Shown piece after piece: positions 1 through 11,239 of a stretch of DNA of 64,000 nt. Within the stretch, counting starts at the first letter, position 1. Every line of letters starts with the position of its first letter. The notes under the pieces are model-generated. The model was given only the letters and a program-made list of their open reading frames with translations. It had not been told where the DNA came from and did no database searches. The translations under genes were made by a program, and so were the position numbers. This stretch comes from Parvibaculaceae bacterium (GTDB lineage Bacteria > Pseudomonadota > Alphaproteobacteria > Parvibaculales > Parvibaculaceae): NCBI GenBank assembly GCA_029209985.1, contig JARGNZ010000004.1, positions 95,376-159,375 on the forward strand. The letters run 5' to 3'.

Positions 1-3000
1 AGAATACCGATTCTTTGAGCCAGGCATCTAAAAAGGCTGATGAAAGCCGCCGCACAGCCGTGCTGCGACCTGCGGGTATGCCTGCAGCGCAAGGGATGTA
101 TGACCCGAGCAACGAACAAGATTCGTGCGGAATTGGCTTTGTTGCCAATTTCCATAACAAGAAGAGCCATAAGATTGTTGAAGATGGGCTCAAAATTCTT
201 GAGAAGCTTGAGCACCGGGGCGCCGTAGGGGCTGACCCGAAGGCGGGTGATGGCGCAGGTATTCTTATTCAAATGCCGGATACATTTTTCCGCACTGTTA
301 CGGCCGATCTCGACTTTACGTTGCCTGCTGAAGGTGAGTATGGCGTTGGCTTCTTCTTTATGCCGCCTGATGATGCAACACGCGCGCGTATCGAAGAGCG
401 CCTTGAAGCTTTTGTCGTGGCTGAAGGTCAGGAAGTATTGGGCTGGCGGGATGTGCCGGTTGATAATTCTGACTTGGGTTATTCGGTTATTCCTACAGAG
501 CCCGTTCACCGCCAGCTTTTTGTTAAGCGCGGAACAGCGACGGCTGACCAAGATACATTCGAGCGGAAGCTTTTCATCATTCGGAAATTGATCGAAATTA
601 CCGTGATGAAAGAGTTCGGTGAAGATGATTTCACGCGCTATTTCTATGTGCCTTCTTTTTCTAGCCGGACAATTTGCTACAAGGGCATGTTGTTGTCGAC
701 GCAAGTTGGTAACTACTACCTAGATTTGCAAAATCCAGAAATGGTGTCGGCTTTGGCATTGGTTCACCAACGCTTTTCAACCAATACATTCCCAACATGG
801 TCATTGGCCCATCCGTTCCGCATGATTTGCCACAATGGTGAAATCAATACGGTGCGGGGGAACAACAACTGGATGTTCGCGCGTCAAGGTTCTATGGCGA
901 ATGAATTGTTCGGTGATGACTTGGAAAAAGTGTATCCGGTTATTCCTGAAGGCCAATCCGATAGCGCTTGCTTTGACAATGCCCTTGAGCTGATGGTGGC
1001 GTCTGGATATTCTATGGCGCACGCGATGATGATGCTTGTGCCTGAAGCTTGGGCCAGCAACCCGTTGATGGATGCAAAGCGCCGGGCGTTTTACGAATAT
1101 CACGCTGCGTTGATGGAACCTTGGGATGGCCCAGCGGCGATTGCCTTTACAGACGGTCGCCAAATCGGGGCGACTTTGGACCGGAATGGTTTGCGTCCTG
1201 CACGTTATTACGTGACAGATGATGGCACTGTTATGATGGCGTCTGAAATGGGTGTGTTGCCTGCTGATGAGAGCACCATTGTTCAAAAATGGCGCCTCCA
1301 GCCCGGTAAAATGCTGCTGATCGATCTGGAAGAAGGTCGCATCATTGGTGATGAAGAAATCAAATCTGAATTGTCTGCCTCACACCCTTATGAAGAGTGG
1401 CTTAGTCAAACTCAAATCGTTTTGGAAGACCTGCCCGCTGTTGAAAAAGTAGGCGTCGACCACAGCAATGCAAGCTTGCTCGATATGCAGCAAGCCTTTG
1501 GGTATACCCAAGAAGACCTCAAAATCCTGATGACGCCAATGGCAGAAACAGGACAAGAAGGCATTGGCTCCATGGGGTCTGATACCCCTGTGGCTGTTTT
1601 GTCGAACAACTCCAAAACGCTTTACAATTATTTCCAGCAAAACTTTGCGCAGGTGACCAATCCGCCAATTGACCCGATCCGCGAAGAGATCGTGATGTCC
1701 TTGGTTTCCTTTATTGGACCGCGCCCGAATTTGTTGGAGCTTGAAGGCACGTCTGATCAAAAACGGTTGGAAGTACGTCAGCCTATTTTGACCAATGAAG
1801 ACTTGGAAAAAATCCGGCACATCGGGGACATTGCAGACAATCACTTCAAAACCGCGACGCTCGACATCACGTATGATGCCAGCGCAGGGGCTGCGGGTAT
1901 GAAGGCGGCTCTTGAAGCGCTTTGTGTTCTTGCAGAAGAAGAAGTGCGTCAAGGTGATAACATCATCATCTTGTCTGATCGTAAGGTCAGTGGCGACCGG
2001 ATTGCGATCCCGGCTTTGCTGGCGACGTCTGCTGTGCACCATTATTTAATTCGCAAAGAGCTGCGGACTTCTGTTGGCATCATCGTGGAAACTGGTGAAG
2101 CCCGCGAAGTACATCACTTTGCTTGTCTTGCAGGTTACGGTGCGGAAGCAATTAATCCATATCTTGCTTTTGAAACATTGGAAGATATGCGCGCTAAAGG
2201 CGATCTGCCCGGCGATCTGACTGATAGTGAAGTATGTAACCGGTTCATCAAAGCGGTGAACAAAGGCTTACTTAAAGTGATGTCCAAAATGGGGATCTCT
2301 ACGTATCAGTCATATTGTGGTGCGCAGATTTTTGATGCGGTGGGTCTTTCTAAGAGTTTCATCGAAGACTATTTCACAGGCACAGCGACTAAAATTGAGG
2401 GTATTTCTCTTAAAGAAGTGTCGAATGAAACGGTGCGTACCCATGCTTTGGCATTTGGGTCATCACCGGTTCTTGCGGACAACCTTGAAGCCGGTGGGGA
2501 TTATGCTTATCGCCAACGTGGTGAAGAACATGCGTGGACGCCGGAAACAATTCGCGATTTGCAACACGCTGTGCGGGCTAATAATGCTGATGACTATCAG
2601 TCTTTTGCTGACACAATTAATGAAGCCAATGAGCGTTTGCTGAATGTTCGTGGGCTCTTCAGAATTAAAACTGCGGACGAAGTGGGCCGTAAGCCAGTTG
2701 CTTTGGAAGAAGTAGAAGCTGCGGAAAACATTGTGAAGCGGTTTGCAACCGGTGCGATGTCTTACGGATCTATTTCGTGGGAAGCACATACAACATTGGC
2801 TATTGCCATGAACCGTATGGGTGGTAAATCCAATACGGGTGAGGGTGGTGAAGAGCCACGGCGCTTTAAGCCTTTGCCAAATGGCGACACCATGCGTTCT
2901 GCGATTAAGCAGGTTGCATCTGGCCGTTTTGGTGTGACGACAGAATATCTTGTCAACTCAGACATGATCCAAATTAAGATGGCACAGGGTGCAAAACCAG

Positions 3001-4733
3001 GTGAAGGGGGGCAATTGCCCGGTCACAAGGTTGATGCTGTGATTGCCAAGGTGCGCCACTCTACACAAGGTGTTGGCTTGATTTCGCCTCCGCCGCACCA
3101 TGATATTTATTCCATCGAAGATTTGGCTCAGCTGATCTACGATTTGAAAAACACTAACCCGTCTTCTGATATTTCAGTGAAACTTGTGTCTGAAGTGGGT
3201 GTGGGAACGGTTGCGGCTGGTGTGTCTAAAGCCCGTGCTGATCACCTGACAATTTCAGGGTTTGAAGGTGGTACAGGGGCGAGCCCGCTGACCTCTATCA
3301 AACATGCGGGTGCGCCATGGGAATTGGGCCTTGCTGAAACTCACCAAACTTTGGTGATGAACAAATTGCGTGACCGGATTGCGGTGCAAGCCGATGGTGG
3401 TTTGCGTACAGGTCGTGACGTTGTCGTTGCTGCTCTTCTGGGGGCTGACGAAGTGGGCTTTGCGACTGCCCCGTTGATCGCCGCTGGGTGTTTGATGATG
3501 CGTAAGTGTCATTTGAACACATGCCCTGTTGGGATTGCGACGCAGGACCCTGTATTGCGTAAACGCTTTACGGGTACGCCGGAACACGTCATCAACTACT
3601 TCTTCTTTGTTGCTGAAGAAGTGCGCGGCTACATGGCTGAGCTTGGCTATAAAACTTTCGATGAGATGGTTGGCCAAATGGATATGCTCGACAAAGACCG
3701 GGCGCTGAAGCATTGGAAATCAGAGGGGCTCGACTTTGCGCCTATGTTCACCAAGCCAGAAGCGCCTGAAGGCGTTGGGATCTTCCACAGCAAAACTCAA
3801 GACCATGAGCTTGAGGCTGTGCTTGACCAGACGCTTATCGAAAAAGCTAAGCCTGCATTGGAAAACGGTACGCCAGTTTCCTTTGAGCAAGAGATTATCA
3901 ACATCAACCGTTCTGCGGGGACGATGTTGAGCGGAGAAGTGGCACGCCGGTTTGGTCATGAAGGGCTGCCGGAAGACACCATTCACATCAAGCTTAAAGG
4001 TACTGCAGGTCAGGCACTTGGCGCTTGGGCGACACGTGGTGTGACCTTGGAGCTGGAAGGCGAAGCCAATGACTACGTTGGTAAAGGATTGTCTGGCGGT
4101 CGTTTGATCGTTTATCCGCCAAAAGAAGCGCGTCAGATCGTGCCGGAAGAAAGCATCATTGTCGGGAATACTGTGCTGTACGGTGCGGTTGAAGGTGAGT
4201 GCTATTTCCGGGGTGTCGGCGGGGAACGCTTTGCTGTGCGTAACTCTGGTGCCATTGCCGTTGTTGAAGGTACAGGCGATCACACATGTGAATATATGAC
4301 AGGTGGTATTGTTGTGGTGCTCGGGCAAACGGGCCGTAACTTTGCTGCGGGCATGTCCGGCGGTATTGCTTATGTGCTGGATGAAGACGGTATGTTTGAG
4401 CGTCGCTGTAACCTCTCTATGGTTGAGCTCGAGCCGATTGAGGCTGAGGATGATGCGATGATTGATCGCCATCATCAGAGAGGCGATTTGGAGTCACACG
4501 GACTTGTTGATGTGCGTTCTGACCTCACGCGTTTCGATGGCGAGCGTTTACGCCAACTTGTTGAAAATCAAGCCCGTTACACAGGATCGACACGTGCGCG
4601 TGCCATCTTGGATGACTGGGAAGGGTATCTTCCAAAATTCCGCAAAGTGATGCCGACTGAATACCGTCGTGCACTGCGTGAATTGGCTGAACAAAAAGCA
4701 GCTGAAGATCAAATTGCTGCGGCAGGGGAGTAA
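1..4733 (+). CDS. gltB: Glutamate synthase [NADPH] large subunit, 5' end probably cut by the window edge
   Basis: Transfers the amide nitrogen of glutamine to 2-oxoglutarate, giving two glutamates, in ammonium assimilation together with GltD. Visible in order: a class II glutamine amidotransferase domain with the nucleophile Cys in [11 protein letters not shown] (about residue 38 counting from the TTG at 15), a central domain, the FMN/2-oxoglutarate barrel, a 3Fe-4S cluster motif [15 protein letters not shown] near 3490-3533, and the C-terminal beta-helix domain rich in GG repeats. The frame stays open to base 3, so the TTG at 15 may be an internal Leu codon and the true start may lie outside the window. 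About 1570 residues is full length for the family. gltD follows 5 bases after the stop, so the two are cotranscribed. Confidence 0.97.
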   Translation, partial: NTDSLSQASKKADESRRTAVLRPAGMPAAQGMYDPSNEQDSCGIGFVANFHNKKSHKIVEDGLKILEKLEHRGAVGADPKAGDGAGILIQMPDTFFRTVTADLDFTLPAEGEYGVGFFFMPPDDATRARIEERLEAFVVAEGQEVLGWRDVPVDNSDLGYSVIPTEPVHRQLFVKRGTATADQDTFERKLFIIRKLIEITVMKEFGEDDFTRYFYVPSFSSRTICYKGMLLSTQVGNYYLDLQNPEMVSALALVHQRFSTNTFPTWSLAHPFRMICHNGEINTVRGNNNWMFARQGSMANELFGDDLEKVYPVIPEGQSDSACFDNALELMVASGYSMAHAMMMLVPEAWASNPLMDAKRRAFYEYHAALMEPWDGPAAIAFTDGRQIGATLDRNGLRPARYYVTDDGTVMMASEMGVLPADESTIVQKWRLQPGKMLLIDLEEGRIIGDEEIKSELSASHPYEEWLSQTQIVLEDLPAVEKVGVDHSNASLLDMQQAFGYTQEDLKILMTPMAETGQEGIGSMGSDTPVAVLSNNSKTLYNYFQQNFAQVTNPPIDPIREEIVMSLVSFIGPRPNLLELEGTSDQKRLEVRQPILTNEDLEKIRHIGDIADNHFKTATLDITYDASAGAAGMKAALEALCVLAEEEVRQGDNIIILSDRKVSGDRIAIPALLATSAVHHYLIRKELRTSVGIIVETGEAREVHHFACLAGYGAEAINPYLAFETLEDMRAKGDLPGDLTDSEVCNRFIKAVNKGLLKVMSKMGISTYQSYCGAQIFDAVGLSKSFIEDYFTGTATKIEGISLKEVSNETVRTHALAFGSSPVLADNLEAGGDYAYRQRGEEHAWTPETIRDLQHAVRANNADDYQSFADTINEANERLLNVRGLFRIKTADEVGRKPVALEEVEAAENIVKRFATGAMSYGSISWEAHTTLAIAMNRMGGKSNTGEGGEEPRRFKPLPNGDTMRSAIKQVASGRFGVTTEYLVNSDMIQIKMAQGAKPGEGGQLPGHKVDAVIAKVRHSTQGVGLISPPPHHDIYSIEDLAQLIYDLKNTNPSSDISVKLVSEVGVGTVAAGVSKARADHLTISGFEGGTGASPLTSIKHAGAPWELGLAETHQTLVMNKLRDRIAVQADGGLRTGRDVVVAALLGADEVGFATAPLIAAGCLMMRKCHLNTCPVGIATQDPVLRKRFTGTPEHVINYFFFVAEEVRGYMAELGYKTFDEMVGQMDMLDKDRALKHWKSEGLDFAPMFTKPEAPEGVGIFHSKTQDHELEAVLDQTLIEKAKPALENGTPVSFEQEIININRSAGTMLSGEVARRFGHEGLPEDTIHIKLKGTAGQALGAWATRGVTLELEGEANDYVGKGLSGGRLIVYPPKEARQIVPEESIIVGNTVLYGAVEGECYFRGVGGERFAVRNSGAIAVVEGTGDHTCEYMTGGIVVVLGQTGRNFAAGMSGGIAYVLDEDGMFERRCNLSMVELEPIEAEDDAMIDRHHQRGDLESHGLVDVRSDLTRFDGERLRQLVENQARYTGSTRARAILDDWEGYLPKFRKVMPTEYRRALRELAEQKAAEDQIAAAGE

Positions 4734-4738
4734 GTTAG

Positions 4739-6160
4739 ATGGGAAAAATCACCGGCTTTTTAGAGATTGACCGTCAAGACCGTACTTATGCTCCGGCTGC
4801 GGATCGTTTGCGTAATTTCAATGAATTTGTCATTCCTTTGAGCGAAGACAAGTCCAAAGAACAAGCGGCGCGTTGCATGGATTGCGGCATTCCGTTCTGT
4901 CACAACGGGTGCCCGGTTAATAATCAAATCCCTGATTGGAATAACTTGGTTTACAAGGGTGATTGGAAGCGTGCTTTGCTCGACTTACAATCGACCAATA
5001 ACTTCCCTGAGTTTACGGGACGGATCTGTCCTGCTCCTTGTGAAGCAGCGTGTACGCTGAACATCATTGATCAGCCTGTTACAATTAAAACGATTGAATG
5101 TGCGATTGTGGACCGTGGATGGAAAGAAGGCTGGATTGAGCCTCAAATTCCAACCAAAGAAACAGGCAAAAAAGTTGCGATTGTTGGGGCCGGTCCTGCA
5201 GGTATGGCTGCGGCTCAGCAATTACGTCGTGCGGGTCATGAAGTGCACTTGTTTGAGAAGAACAACTTTATTGGTGGGCTTCTGCGATATGGCATTCCTG
5301 ACTTTAAGATGGAAAAGCAAATTATTGAGCGCCGTGCTGAGCAAATGCGGGCTGAGGGTGTGCACATCCATACGGGTGTGAAAATTGGTGTTGATAAAAC
5401 CACTGATGAGCTCAAAGCTGAGTTTGATGCGGTGATCATTTCTGGCGGTTCAGAAAAAAGCCGTGACCTACCTATCCCTGGCCGCGATTTGCACGGTGTG
5501 CACTTTGCAATGGACTTCTTGCCACAACAAAATCGCCGTGTGAGCGGTGAAGACCTTGGCGATGTTGAACCCATTATGGCAACGGGCAAACATGTTGTTG
5601 TCATCGGTGGTGGGGATACGGGGTCTGACTGTATTGGGACATCGCGACGTCAGGGCGCTGTTTCCGTGACGCAGCTTGAGATCATGCCGCAGCCGCCGAT
5701 TAAAGAAAACAAAATGCTGACATGGCCTGATTGGCCGCTCAAGTTGCGCACGTCTTCTTCGCAAGAAGAAGGGGCGGAACGTGAATTTGCTGTCATGACA
5801 AAAGAGTTTGTCGGCAATGATCGCGGGCAAATTGAAAAGCTTGTGTGCGTGCGGGTTGATGAAAAAATGCAGCCGATTGCGGGCAGTGAATTTGACCTCA
5901 AAGCCGATGTCGTTTTCTTGGCGATGGGTTTTGTACACCCTGTGCATGAAGGCATGATTGATGATCTGGGCGTTGATAAAGATGCGCGCGGGAACGTCTT
6001 GGCTAATACGATCGATTATCACAGCTCAGACGAGAAAGTCTTTGCGTGTGGCGACATGCGTCGCGGTCAGTCGTTGGTTGTGTGGGCTATACGCGAGGGC
6101 CGCCAATGTGCGCGCTCCGTAGACGAGTTCTTGATGGGCTCAACAGTTCTTCCCCGCTAA
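4739..6160 (+). CDS. gltD: Glutamate synthase small subunit
   Basis: Oxidises NADPH and passes electrons through FAD and iron-sulfur clusters to GltB. The N-terminal part carries two cysteine clusters, [14 protein letters not shown] and CPAPCEAAC, that ligate the 4Fe-4S centres. It is followed by an FAD-binding Rossmann motif ([17 protein letters not shown], about residues 145-161) and an NAD(P)H-binding motif ([13 protein letters not shown], about 287-299). The length of 473 residues is normal. A purine-rich run at the end of gltB serves as ribosome binding site for the ATG at 4739. The hairpin terminator at 6185-6214 closes the operon. Confidence 0.97.
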   Translation: MGKITGFLEIDRQDRTYAPAADRLRNFNEFVIPLSEDKSKEQAARCMDCGIPFCHNGCPVNNQIPDWNNLVYKGDWKRALLDLQSTNNFPEFTGRICPAPCEAACTLNIIDQPVTIKTIECAIVDRGWKEGWIEPQIPTKETGKKVAIVGAGPAGMAAAQQLRRAGHEVHLFEKNNFIGGLLRYGIPDFKMEKQIIERRAEQMRAEGVHIHTGVKIGVDKTTDELKAEFDAVIISGGSEKSRDLPIPGRDLHGVHFAMDFLPQQNRRVSGEDLGDVEPIMATGKHVVVIGGGDTGSDCIGTSRRQGAVSVTQLEIMPQPPIKENKMLTWPDWPLKLRTSSSQEEGAEREFAVMTKEFVGNDRGQIEKLVCVRVDEKMQPIAGSEFDLKADVVFLAMGFVHPVHEGMIDDLGVDKDARGNVLANTIDYHSSDEKVFACGDMRRGQSLVVWAIREGRQCARSVDEFLMGSTVLPR

Positions 6161-6184
6161 GTTTTACAGAACGTCGATACAGTT

Positions 6185-6214
6185 AAACGCGCTCTCATTT
6201 GAGGGCGCGTTTTG
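6185..6214. terminator. Intrinsic terminator between convergent gltD and the surface-acetylation locus
   Basis: The arms AAACGCGC (6185-6192) and GCGCGTTT (6205-6212) pair, with extra pairs CTC/GAG inside, and a short T-run follows on the plus strand. The minus strand also ends its stem with TTT, so it may serve the minus-strand genes as well. Confidence 0.75.
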
Positions 6215-6236
6215 CGTATGGGGACTGGAGGGATGG

Positions 6237-6767
6237 TTAGCCGGTGCTGGTGGAGCCACGCAAGCTGAGGGGCTCATCTGTGTGGGTGTCAGATGCTTCG
6301 GGGACGGGGGTGTCGCCTAATATGGTTTCCAGCCAAGCCTGCACATCGTCCCAATCTGCATCATGAAACGCTTCTACGTTTGCTCGGATTTTTGTTGAAA
6401 TGTCGGTCAGTTCGTGGCGCTGCATTTCCTCTTCCCATGTTTGGCTCATCACGATGGTTGTATCTGCCCAACTTCCGACGGGTAGAGATTGGACCATACG
6501 TGCAAGGCGGTCTGCATTGAGAAAGAGTAGAATGAGGACGGCGATTGTCATGGCCCGCCATACGCGCCCTGTTGTGCGATGGGTTTCGCTTTCCAGTCGT
6601 GCATAAGAGCGGGGAACAGATTCCCAACCTTCGCTTAAATGGGTGTTTTCAAATTCAAGATGCTCTGGCAGGGCGCCTACTTCCGCACCGGCTTGTTCTA
6701 AAACCGTGTCATCTCTGAGGTCCGTTCCAGTTGAGCGGGCGACCCCTTTAATTTGTTCTTCGGTCAT
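6237..6767 (-). CDS. Hypothetical single-pass membrane protein linked to MBOAT acyltransferase
   Basis: I do not recognise a family. About 176 residues. A single hydrophobic stretch, roughly residues 68-84 (AMTIAVLILLFLNADRLA), separates a mostly acidic N-terminal half from a C-terminal half containing WDDVQAWLETILGD. It begins just after the MBOAT stop codon. ATG at 6767 with AGAGG five bases upstream is preferred to the GTG at 6773. Tight coupling to the acyltransferase suggests an accessory subunit of the same envelope-acetylation system; that is inference from position only. Confidence 0.75.
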   Translation of the reverse strand: MTEEQIKGVARSTGTDLRDDTVLEQAGAEVGALPEHLEFENTHLSEGWESVPRSYARLESETHRTTGRVWRAMTIAVLILLFLNADRLARMVQSLPVGSWADTTIVMSQTWEEEMQRHELTDISTKIRANVEAFHDADWDDVQAWLETILGDTPVPEASDTHTDEPLSLRGSTSTG

Positions 6768-6775
6768 GGGCACCT

Positions 6776-8227
6776 CTAAAACTGGAAGTAGATAAAGGGA
6801 GCCACACCATTTGGTGCGATGGCCCAGATGAAAAAGATACCGAAGCCGAGGATTGCGCCGAGCATCGGAGAGGGGAATTCTTTGATGCCCTCTGCGAGCC
6901 AGCGCCCTAAGCGAGAGGGTGTGAATTGGAACAGTAGTGTGACGGCAATGAGGGTGACGAGAAACGGCGTGACCAATTCATTTGGTGTGGTCCAGTTAGC
7001 AAAGCCTTTGATGTAGTCCCATGCCAGTGCAATGCTTTCGGCGCGGAAGAAAATCCACGCGAGGCAAACAAAGTGGAATGTCCAAATAATCCCAACCAAG
7101 TGCATGGTGCTGCCGGACAGGCGCTCGATGATGCTGGGGGTGCCGTCGTCTTTGGGCGCAAAGGCATTGAGGCGACGGGTGAGATAGCGTTCAATGCCAA
7201 GCATGGTGCCGTGCAATGTTCCCCAGACAACAAATGTCCATGCTGCCCCGTGCCAAAGTCCCCCAAGGAACATGGTGAGGAATAAATTGCGATAAGTGGC
7301 AATGGGTCCTTTACGACTGCCACCCAGCGGAATGTAGAGGTAGTCCCGTAACCAGGAGGACAGGGAGATGTGCCACCGGCGCCAGAAGTCTTGGAGGCTG
7401 GCGGAGCGATAGGGTTGGTTGAAGTTGGCGGTGAACCTGTACCCAAGAAGAGCGGCGATCCCGATGGCGATGTCGCTATAGCCTGAGAAATCGCAATAGA
7501 TTTGCACGGCATATCCATATACGCCGATGAGCAGGTCGCCTGCCCCGCGTGTGGATGGATCAAAAAAGACAGGGTCCACCAACTGTGTGGCCAAGTAGTT
7601 GGCAATGACCATTTTCTTGAGTAGACCGGTTAGAATGAGAACCGTGCCCATGCCCACCATGGCGCGGGTAAGGCGCGGGGTCTCGTCGAGCTGAGGCAGG
7701 AAGTGGGCGGCCCGCACAATCGGTCCTGCAACAAGTTGTGGGAAAAACGAAATGTAGAGGAATACATTCAGGATTGAGTGCGATGCTTTGACGTGACCGC
7801 GATAGACATCGACGACATAGGAAATACCTTGGAAGGTGAAGAACGAGACACCTACTGGCAAAATCACGTGCAGGAATGGTAAGTCGCGGGCAAGGCCGAG
7901 GGCTGCCATCGCGTCGTCTAGGCTTTCAAGGAAGAAGCCGTAATATTTAAAAAATCCTAGAATACATAAATTCAAAGTGACGGCGATACCGACGGTTAGC
8001 TTTTGCGATAAAGGGGTCTGCGTGCGGCCAACCAACCACCCAGCCGCAAAGTTGATGAGGGATGATAAGGCGAGCAGGGCCAGGAAGCGCCAATCCCACC
8101 AGCCGTAGAAAAAGTAACTTGCGGCAACGAGAAAAAGTTTGCGCAGCGAGAGTTCACGGCGCAGTTCCCAGCTCACCGCAAATACGATGAGGAAGAACAA
8201 TCCAAATTCAAAGGTGGGAAATAACAT
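6776..8227 (-). CDS. MBOAT family membrane O-acyltransferase (AlgI/PatA-like)
   Basis: A polytopic membrane enzyme that moves acetyl groups across the inner membrane for O-acetylation of an extracellular polymer. The family signature is clear: RRWHISLSSWLRDYLYIPLG (about residues 283-302) and the active-site histidine in GGLWHGAAW (His326). There are about ten hydrophobic segments, and 483 residues is typical of AlgI/PatA. SGNH/GDSL partner proteins lie upstream on the same strand and a small membrane protein follows, matching the usual MBOAT plus SGNH pairing for alginate, peptidoglycan or exopolysaccharide acetylation. No polymer biosynthesis genes are nearby, so the acceptor is unknown. 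Confidence 0.93.
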   Translation of the reverse strand: MLFPTFEFGLFFLIVFAVSWELRRELSLRKLFLVAASYFFYGWWDWRFLALLALSSLINFAAGWLVGRTQTPLSQKLTVGIAVTLNLCILGFFKYYGFFLESLDDAMAALGLARDLPFLHVILPVGVSFFTFQGISYVVDVYRGHVKASHSILNVFLYISFFPQLVAGPIVRAAHFLPQLDETPRLTRAMVGMGTVLILTGLLKKMVIANYLATQLVDPVFFDPSTRGAGDLLIGVYGYAVQIYCDFSGYSDIAIGIAALLGYRFTANFNQPYRSASLQDFWRRWHISLSSWLRDYLYIPLGGSRKGPIATYRNLFLTMFLGGLWHGAAWTFVVWGTLHGTMLGIERYLTRRLNAFAPKDDGTPSIIERLSGSTMHLVGIIWTFHFVCLAWIFFRAESIALAWDYIKGFANWTTPNELVTPFLVTLIAVTLLFQFTPSRLGRWLAEGIKEFPSPMLGAILGFGIFFIWAIAPNGVAPFIYFQF

Positions 8228-8426
8228 CCACCGCTCCGCTTTTTAGCTGCGCTCACCGCAACTGGCCCCATTGATCGGCGCGTTAACTTTTTACGCCTGC
8301 TTTGTTTCGTATTGTCAGGATTTAAGCGGTAAAGCTCAACGGTAGGATGGTTTTAAGGTTAACGACCTGTTTCAAAATGGTACGAAATGGTGCCTGTGAG
8401 GGGCTTTGGGAAGGGATGGTAAGAAA

Positions 8427-9881
8427 TTAGGGTGAAAGTGTTGCTTTTTGGCGGCAGGCATAACTTTCATAGGGGCGTATGAGCTGATCCCAAAAGGCGC
8501 GCGCCATGGATTGTGCGCCGAGGGAGGTTAAATGCACATGATCGCCGTAAGCGCGGGGTGGTGATTCTTGTACCCATTGGTGCATGCCGCACGGGCCTCC
8601 CATCACTGCCTGTCCGTCAAAATACCAAAGGCCGTTTTTTTGAGCGAGTTGTTTTTGAACGCGGCGCACTTGTGCCAGACGTGGGGGTTCGTGCCAGCGA
8701 GCTAACACCATATTTTGATTTTGCAACAAGATGTCATAGGTCGCCCGTTCATTGAGTTCTAATGGGCGGCAGGGAAGGTCTTTGCGTGCGATGTTTTTGA
8801 TTTGTGACCAAGCTGCCGTTTGCGACCATCGGGGCAGGCGGTTGCCGCTGAACGCGCCGAGAATGAGGATGCTGGCTTTTGGCGCGTTGGATTCGAGAAA
8901 GACGATCTTTTCTTCCATCAGCGCGCGGTAGGCTTTCATGTTGAGATGGTCATCAAACCCTTCATTTGTGCCGTATCCTAGAATAATGACATCGGGTTGC
9001 ATTGCCGATAGCTGAGCGGAGAGGATCGCCTCATCCCATTTGTTCATCAATGCGAGGGTGGCCCCGGGGATGCCGTGGCTTTCATATCGCACACCTGCCC
9101 GCGCTTTCTCACTGCCCATGCCCAACAGGCTAACGGGGCCATCCCCATTGGGGGAGAGGAGGATTGTCTGCGCGGTTTTTCCGTTCAAGTTCACGCGCAT
9201 AAGGCGTGTGCTGGTGCCATGTGTGGTGAACGGGCCAAGCGGTGTGCCATCTAGGGTGAGTGTGAAGCTGCCGCCACCGGGTTGCTGGAGCACATCCAGT
9301 TCAATGTTGCCAAATCCATCGGGGGTGTCTGCTCGCAGGCGGATGAGGTCGTGGGAGGCGGCGCTGGTTGTGCGTACACCGCTTAGCCCAAAGAGTCCGG
9401 TTGCTTGTGGTGAAAGACTGTTGACGGTTTGCCATCCGTCCGTGGCTGAGATGGTGAACCCTTGGCGTCGAAAATAAGGGAATGGCTCACCGGCTGGGAA
9501 TTGTCCGCGCCCAGCATCTCCAAAACGGGCGTGGAAGAGTTTTGCGAGGTCGCCTGAAAAATTATCTGCTGCAATGTGACTGTCGCCTAAGTGCAGAATC
9601 CGCAGGGGTGTTGAGGATTGTTGGCGGCCAAGGGCGTGAAATTTCTCATAAAGAGAGGTTAGACGTGGGTCTGCGGGCAGGGAGGGGTCGCATTGAGAAA
9701 CAGAGGCGCAGCTTGCAAGGGAGGCGAAGAGCACCAGCGGGCTGATGGTTTTTGCAAAAGGGGCAAGAAGTTTCCGCCATGGATTGGGGCGGCTGAAATT
9801 TTCGCGTATCTCAGTTTGCCGTTTGGCTTTCTGGCCAACGCCAATCATCTGACCGGCCCGGTTTGATTTCGGGTTGTTCAT
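8427..9881 (-). CDS. SGNH/GDSL hydrolase-like lipoprotein, probable O-acetyltransferase partner of MBOAT
   Basis: A secreted SGNH-fold protein. Block I is LHLGDSHIAADNF (nucleophile Ser), an Asn-bearing block is ILGYGTNEGFD, and the C-terminal Asp-x-x-His pair is in GDHVHLTSLGAQ. A lipobox-like LASC lies at residues 55-58 after a hydrophobic stretch, so it is probably lipidated, but the region before the hydrophobic core is unusually long. The first ATG (9881) overlaps the upstream gene by 71 bases; an internal ATG at 9848 shortens the overlap to 38 and is a good alternative start. Its place between another SGNH gene and the MBOAT gene points to acetyl transfer onto a surface polymer rather than lipolysis. 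Confidence 0.85.
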   Translation of the reverse strand: MNNPKSNRAGQMIGVGQKAKRQTEIRENFSRPNPWRKLLAPFAKTISPLVLFASLASCASVSQCDPSLPADPRLTSLYEKFHALGRQQSSTPLRILHLGDSHIAADNFSGDLAKLFHARFGDAGRGQFPAGEPFPYFRRQGFTISATDGWQTVNSLSPQATGLFGLSGVRTTSAASHDLIRLRADTPDGFGNIELDVLQQPGGGSFTLTLDGTPLGPFTTHGTSTRLMRVNLNGKTAQTILLSPNGDGPVSLLGMGSEKARAGVRYESHGIPGATLALMNKWDEAILSAQLSAMQPDVIILGYGTNEGFDDHLNMKAYRALMEEKIVFLESNAPKASILILGAFSGNRLPRWSQTAAWSQIKNIARKDLPCRPLELNERATYDILLQNQNMVLARWHEPPRLAQVRRVQKQLAQKNGLWYFDGQAVMGGPCGMHQWVQESPPRAYGDHVHLTSLGAQSMARAFWDQLIRPYESYACRQKATLSP

Positions 9882-10917
9882 AAACTCGTCCGCGCAATGT
9901 ATTGACCATGGCAGAGTCTACACCGATTTTTCCAGCAGGTGCGCCTTTTTCATCTTCCAGTGCGGCGTGCTGCCAATAGGGGAACCCGCTATCGACTTGT
10001 GCGAGCAATTCATCAGCAACAATTTTCGCCCATGATTGGTAGCCCGCTAAGGTGAAGTGAATGCCGTCATCGGCGCGCAGGAGACGGTTTCGTCCGCGCA
10101 AATCGGGACCATATGCGTTGTATTTACCGGTCTTGGCGTCAAGGGTGCGGTCCCATGTGGGCACGAAGTAGTAGTTGTTGGTTTTTGCTAAATCAGAATA
10201 AATGCCGTTGAAATATTGCATGTCTCCACCAAAACGGGGAGAGCGCATGGCGGGTAGGCCGACCCAGAAAATGCGTGCGCCTGCGTCATTTAAGTCATTG
10301 CTAAAGCGGGTTGCCCGGTCGCGGTATTCTGTTTCCCAACCGGGTTGGCGTAATCTGTGGCGCTTGCCGTTTTTATCGACAATGACTTGGCGGTCGTTTG
10401 TGCCCATTAGGATAACGGCAATATCGACCTTTTCTTCATTGAGAATATTACGAACTTGTTTGTTCCAATCATAATATTCTGTGCGCACAAAACCTGAAGC
10501 AACTTTAGAGCGCTTAATTAAATGAAACCGTTTGTCTTTGCGCAAAACACGGTAGAGGCCCGCCCATAGGCCGTCGCCTAAACTATCTCCAAGAATGACT
10601 ACATTATATGGCTTGGTGCGTTTTGATGTACCGTTGGCTGCTGGTGTTTTTGTCGGCTTTTCTGCGAGAGGAGTAGAGAGGGGCAGGACTTCTACGGGAC
10701 GTGTTTTATCCGGTGTAATGCGGCCAGAGTTGCGCGGCGCAGATTGCGGACGAGGTAAGGGAATATAGCGGGTGGTGTTGACGGGCGCGGCGACTTGACT
10801 TTCAGGGGCGGCGCCTATTGTCACGATGTTTTTAATGGCCATTGCTGGCAAAGACGGGCCCACAATAAGGGCACACATCGTTAAACTGGCTAAAACTACT
10901 TTACTTATCAAACGCAA
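9811..10917 (-). CDS. SGNH/GDSL hydrolase family protein (DUF459-like), periplasmic
   Basis: N-terminal signal peptide (hydrophobic run, residues 7-27, ending in AMA), then a proline-rich linker, then an SGNH domain: block I VVILGDSLGDGLWAGL, block III VILMGTNDRQ and block V RADDGIHFTLAGYQ. This matches DUF459 proteins found beside MBOAT acyltransferases. It is the first gene of the minus-strand locus and overlaps the next SGNH gene. The presence of two SGNH proteins suggests sequential or paralogous acetyl-handling steps in the periplasm; the acceptor is not visible. Confidence 0.87.
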   Translation of the reverse strand: MRLISKVVLASLTMCALIVGPSLPAMAIKNIVTIGAAPESQVAAPVNTTRYIPLPRPQSAPRNSGRITPDKTRPVEVLPLSTPLAEKPTKTPAANGTSKRTKPYNVVILGDSLGDGLWAGLYRVLRKDKRFHLIKRSKVASGFVRTEYYDWNKQVRNILNEEKVDIAVILMGTNDRQVIVDKNGKRHRLRQPGWETEYRDRATRFSNDLNDAGARIFWVGLPAMRSPRFGGDMQYFNGIYSDLAKTNNYYFVPTWDRTLDAKTGKYNAYGPDLRGRNRLLRADDGIHFTLAGYQSWAKIVADELLAQVDSGFPYWQHAALEDEKGAPAGKIGVDSAMVNTLRGRVYEQPEIKPGRSDDWRWPESQTAN

Positions 10918-11239
10918 CTGATCCCCCTAGCCGTTTCGGTATGTCCGAAATCGTCTGGTTCTCTGAACGTCCCCCGATTAGACTTGTGAAGTCCATCCGC
11001 ATTCTGCCTCAACATATGAGCTCAAGCTAGAAAACATATCAGTAAGGGAACACGGTTTCAGGGACAAGAGTTTTCCCTTGTTATAAAAAGGATATTTGCG
11101 GCTTGGTTAATGGGAAGAGGGGTGCATGATTGCGGCCATAAAAGCTCCCAGCAGTGCTGCTGAGGGCTCACTTTTCTTCATTCACTTGTTCGGGGCGCTA
11201 TAAGTCGCTGATCTATCTAGATCATTACAGCATTTGCCT
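10918..11239. other. Intergenic region between the acetylation locus and the VWA gene
   Basis: 322 bases without a credible ORF. It should hold the promoter of the minus-strand SGNH/MBOAT operon (near 10920-11000) and contains the hairpin terminator of the VWA gene at 11143-11170. I cannot name a specific -10/-35 pair with confidence. Confidence 0.6.
11143..11170 (-). terminator. Intrinsic terminator of the moxR-VWA operon
   Basis: A 12-base-pair stem with one mismatch and one G-T pair (AGCTCCCAGCAG / CTGCTGAGGGCT, loop TG). Read on the minus strand it is followed by TTTT. It lies 70 bases past the VWA stop codon. Confidence 0.75.

Noticed and set aside
801..4475. Long open frames on the minus strand of gltB (801-1286, 1380-2042, 3255-3713, 3720-4475)
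   Set aside because: They lie opposite a full-length enzyme, lack domain-like sequence (His/Arg-rich composition) and have no promoter or Shine-Dalgarno.
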